This document shows positions 5,313 to 7,160 of a DNA stretch of 7,160 bases, one piece after another. The stretch lies in the NCBI GenBank assembly GCA_002771315.1, contig PCSF01000263.1, positions 4,834 to 11,993 of the forward strand, read 5' to 3'. The stretch comes from Desulfobacterales bacterium CG23_combo_of_CG06-09_8_20_14_all_52_9 (GTDB lineage Bacteria; Desulfobacterota; Desulfobacteria; Desulfobacterales; UBA2156). Each line of letters opens with the position of its first letter. Position 1 is the first letter of the stretch. A program made the translations under genes and the position numbers. Under the pieces are notes generated by a model. The model was not told where the DNA came from. It did no database searches and saw nothing but the letters and a program-made list of their open reading frames with translations.

Positions 5313-6557
5313 GTGACCCTCAGAACCTCAAACATCCATTCAATCGATAACCCGACAAACTCCTCGGACCAGAACCCCCGTCTGAAGTTACAGATCGGTG
5401 CCGCCACCCTGTGCAGGTTGACGCTGAACACGGCGCGCCGTTTTGCCTATCCTTTCGCGCCTTCGATCAGTCAGGGTTTGGGGGTTCCCTTATTCGCCGT
5501 CACTTCCCTCATCGCCATCAATCAGGGAACCGGACTCCTGGGGCTTTTCTTTGGCCCTTTTGGAGATCGTTTAGGATATCGCCGCATGATGCTCGTCGGC
5601 CTGGCAGCTCTTTCCATAGGGATGCTCGCCGGAGGCTTCATCCCGATCTACACGGTCACCATCGCGTCATTCTTTCTGGCCGGACTCGGGAAAAGTGTTT
5701 ATGACCCGGCTATTCAAGCTCTGGTAGGCCTCCGGGTTCCCTACTCCCGGAGGGGATGGGCTATCGGGATCATCGAGATGAGTTGGGCAGGGAGTTCTCT
5801 TTTGGGAATCCCCGCCATCGGCTTTCTGCTCAACCACGCCGGCTGGAGGGCTCCATTTTTTGTTCTGGGCGCTTTGGGTGTGGTGGGTTTTTTCGCCCTT
5901 ATCGCCTTGCTTCCGGCAGATAAAAAACCGGATGGTTATTTTCATGGACCATCGGGGTTTCTTCGTTCGTGGGTCATGTTGTTGCGGAAAAGACGTGCGC
6001 TGGGAGCCGTGACCTACTCATTTTTATTGAGTGTGGCCTACGACAATTTTTTTGTGGCCTATGGATTGTGGTTGGAGCATGCTTTTAATTTAGGAGTTAC
6101 CGCCATCGGGGTGGCTACCATCACCATCGGCGTTGCCGAGCTTCTCGGAGAAGGACTCACCGCCACACTCGCGGATCGAGTGGGTCTTTTCCGATCCGTC
6201 TTTTCGGGCATTATCGTATCGAGTCTGTGCTTTCTGTCATTCCCCTTTGTCGGAAACAACCTGGTTTTCGGACTGGTCCTCATCTTCTTTCTCTTTCTGT
6301 CGCTGGAGTTTGCTATCGTCTCTTCCATGTCTCTTTTCACCGAGTTTTTCCCGGAAAGCCGGGCCTCCATGATGTCCGCCTTCTTTGCGGCGGCCAGCCT
6401 GGGACGGGTTCTGGGTGCAATGATCGGTATCCCGATCTGGGCTTTTTCGGGTATTTCCGGAACAACCGGGGTGTCGGCCTTATTCCTTTTGGGATCCATG
6501 GGAATTTTGGGGTGGGGCGTTCGGGGATGGAAACCCGGAAAGGAACAACGGGCTTAG
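5313..6557 (+). CDS. MFS transporter, 12 transmembrane segments
   Basis: This 414-residue major facilitator superfamily protein has the usual length and hydrophobicity pattern: about six membrane segments from residue 38 to 200, a cytoplasmic loop (about 201-232, with PADKKPDGYF and the basic LLRKRRA) and six more to about 403. MFS motif A after segment 2 is GPFGDRLGYRRM (81-92); its counterpart in the second half is ATLADRVGLFR (284-294). The polar N-terminus (1-35) is cytoplasmic and is not a signal peptide. The protein acts in the inner membrane as a proton- or solute-coupled carrier. The substrate cannot be read from sequence, and both efflux and uptake are possible. The start is GTG at 5313; GGGG lies eight bases upstream and no in-frame ATG exists nearby. 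No clear promoter is seen between the palindromic repeat and the gene. It is probably monocistronic and converges on rocD. Confidence 0.88.
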   Translation: MTLRTSNIHSIDNPTNSSDQNPRLKLQIGAATLCRLTLNTARRFAYPFAPSISQGLGVPLFAVTSLIAINQGTGLLGLFFGPFGDRLGYRRMMLVGLAALSIGMLAGGFIPIYTVTIASFFLAGLGKSVYDPAIQALVGLRVPYSRRGWAIGIIEMSWAGSSLLGIPAIGFLLNHAGWRAPFFVLGALGVVGFFALIALLPADKKPDGYFHGPSGFLRSWVMLLRKRRALGAVTYSFLLSVAYDNFFVAYGLWLEHAFNLGVTAIGVATITIGVAELLGEGLTATLADRVGLFRSVFSGIIVSSLCFLSFPFVGNNLVFGLVLIFFLFLSLEFAIVSSMSLFTEFFPESRASMMSAFFAAASLGRVLGAMIGIPIWAFSGISGTTGVSALFLLGSMGILGWGVRGWKPGKEQRA

Positions 6558-6605
6558 TGGCTCAATATCCGGACTGAACCTGATTTCAGGCGCCTCAGCA
6601 AATCG

Positions 6606-6629
6606 AAAAAACCGACAGAGAAACTCCGG
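6606..6629 (-). terminator. Possible weak intrinsic terminator of rocD
   Basis: On the minus strand, a few bases after the rocD stop, CCG-GAG-TTT-CTC-TGT-CGG can form a six-pair stem with a three-base bulge, followed directly by TTTTTT (6611-6606). The stem is short and imperfect. Its position between two convergent genes supports the call. Confidence 0.35.
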
Positions 6630-6635
6630 AAGGGC

Positions 6636-7160
6636 TCACCCCTTCAACACCGAAGCGATGCGCCTTAAAGCCCAGTCTATTTCCGACCGGGTGATGACCA
6701 GGGGCGGCGTCAAACGGATCACGTCTTGGTGGGTTTCTTTGCAAAGAAGCCCTTTTTGCATCAGGGCCTCGCAGAAACGACGGGCTCCGCCTGCTGTTTT
6801 ATGCAACTCCACCCCGATCATGAGTCCTCTTCCCCGGACTTCCCTGACAAACGGGCTTTTGATCGCCTTAAGCCCTGCCATGAAATATTCGCCCATCTCT
6901 TGAGCGTTTTCAATCATCTTTTCTTTCATCAGCACCCGGACGGCGGTGCGGGCCACGGCGCAGGCCAGGGGGTTTCCTCCGAAGGTACTTCCGTGATCCC
7001 CCGGCAAAAAAACACCCATAACTTCCATGTTGGATAGCACCGCAGAAATCGGATAGAAGCCTCCCGAAAGGGCCTTCCCCACCAGGGTGACGTCCGCTTC
7101 GATCCCTTCGTGTTCCTCAGCCAGAAGCTTTCCGGTGCGCCCCAAACCGGTTTGAATCTC
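6636..7160 (-). CDS. rocD: Ornithine--oxo-acid aminotransferase, C-terminal part (partial)
   Basis: The frame runs off the right edge of the window; 174 residues are visible, beginning EIQTGLGRTGK. This is the C-terminal part of a class III PLP aminotransferase of about 400 residues. The Schiff-base lysine is in LVGKALSGGF (K29 of the fragment), followed by the conserved HGSTFGGNPLACAVA, VREVRGRGLMIGVEL and LLCKETHQDVIRLTPPL. The wording of these motifs, especially GLLCKETH and the LTPPLVI end, matches ornithine aminotransferase (RocD/OAT) better than acetylornithine or GABA aminotransferases. The enzyme converts ornithine and 2-oxoglutarate to glutamate-5-semialdehyde and glutamate in the cytoplasm, linking arginine breakdown and proline synthesis. 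The TTG at 7145 is internal and not a start. It is convergent with the MFS gene, 78 bases apart. Confidence 0.9.
   Translation of the reverse strand, partial: EIQTGLGRTGKLLAEEHEGIEADVTLVGKALSGGFYPISAVLSNMEVMGVFLPGDHGSTFGGNPLACAVARTAVRVLMKEKMIENAQEMGEYFMAGLKAIKSPFVREVRGRGLMIGVELHKTAGGARRFCEALMQKGLLCKETHQDVIRLTPPLVITRSEIDWALRRIASVLKG

Noticed and set aside
5128..5316. Plus-strand ORF ending ATGACCCCGTGA across the MFS start
   Set aside because: Most of it is the palindromic repeat translated. The overlap with GTG looks like translational coupling, but no credible protein precedes it.
6581..6590. Short CCTG/CAGG inverted pair after the MFS stop
   Set aside because: The stem is only 4-5 bp with no T-run after it on the plus strand, so it is not called as a terminator.

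Overview
The window looks like a piece of a Gram-negative, probably sulfate-reducing-type deltaproteobacterial (Desulfobacterota) chromosome. This rests on the style of the radical SAM, M24 peptidase and PaaI-type proteins, and on a palindromic dispersed repeat (from about 5076) whose end motif, TTTTTACGAAGCCATC-like, I associate from memory with Desulfobacterales genomes. The assignment is inference. I see no rRNA, tRNA, CRISPR array, transposase or phage gene.

Layout. Positions 1-1082 are a patchy, gene-poor stretch: the tail of a LysM-domain protein (1-69, +), about 340 bases with nothing recognisable, an intact ribosome-rescue peptidyl-tRNA hydrolase ArfB (409-834, -), and a 5'-truncated remnant resembling the end of a discoidin (F5/8 type C) domain (862-1038, +). 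Positions 1083-4790 hold five genes, all on the minus strand. In transcription order they are two small unrecognised proteins (98 and 79 aa), a PaaI-like hotdog thioesterase, an M24 (Xaa-Pro peptidase/creatinase fold) metallopeptidase with all five metal ligands, and a radical SAM protein with an unusual CX4CX2C cluster motif. A good sigma70-type promoter (TTGCCA, 17 bp, TATTAT on the minus strand) sits just upstream of the first gene, so the five may form one transcription unit. The 205-base gap between the thioesterase and peptidase genes leaves room for a second promoter.

Positions 4852-5312 are intergenic. They contain a composite palindromic element (5076-5280) with a perfectly paired three-way-junction sequence (5123-5170) lodged inside it. 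A 12-TM MFS transporter (5313-6557, +, GTG start) begins 32 bases beyond the element. It converges on the 3' part of an ornithine aminotransferase gene (rocD, minus strand, 5' end outside the window), with a possible weak terminator between them.

How the genes work together: ArfB rescues stalled ribosomes and RocD belongs to arginine/ornithine-proline metabolism; neither is obviously linked to its neighbours. The five-gene minus-strand cluster has no pathway I can name. Co-occurrence of a peptidase-fold hydrolase, an acyl-CoA thioesterase and a radical SAM enzyme behind two orphan small proteins is the most plausible place for undescribed biology. The composite repeat is the most striking non-coding structure.
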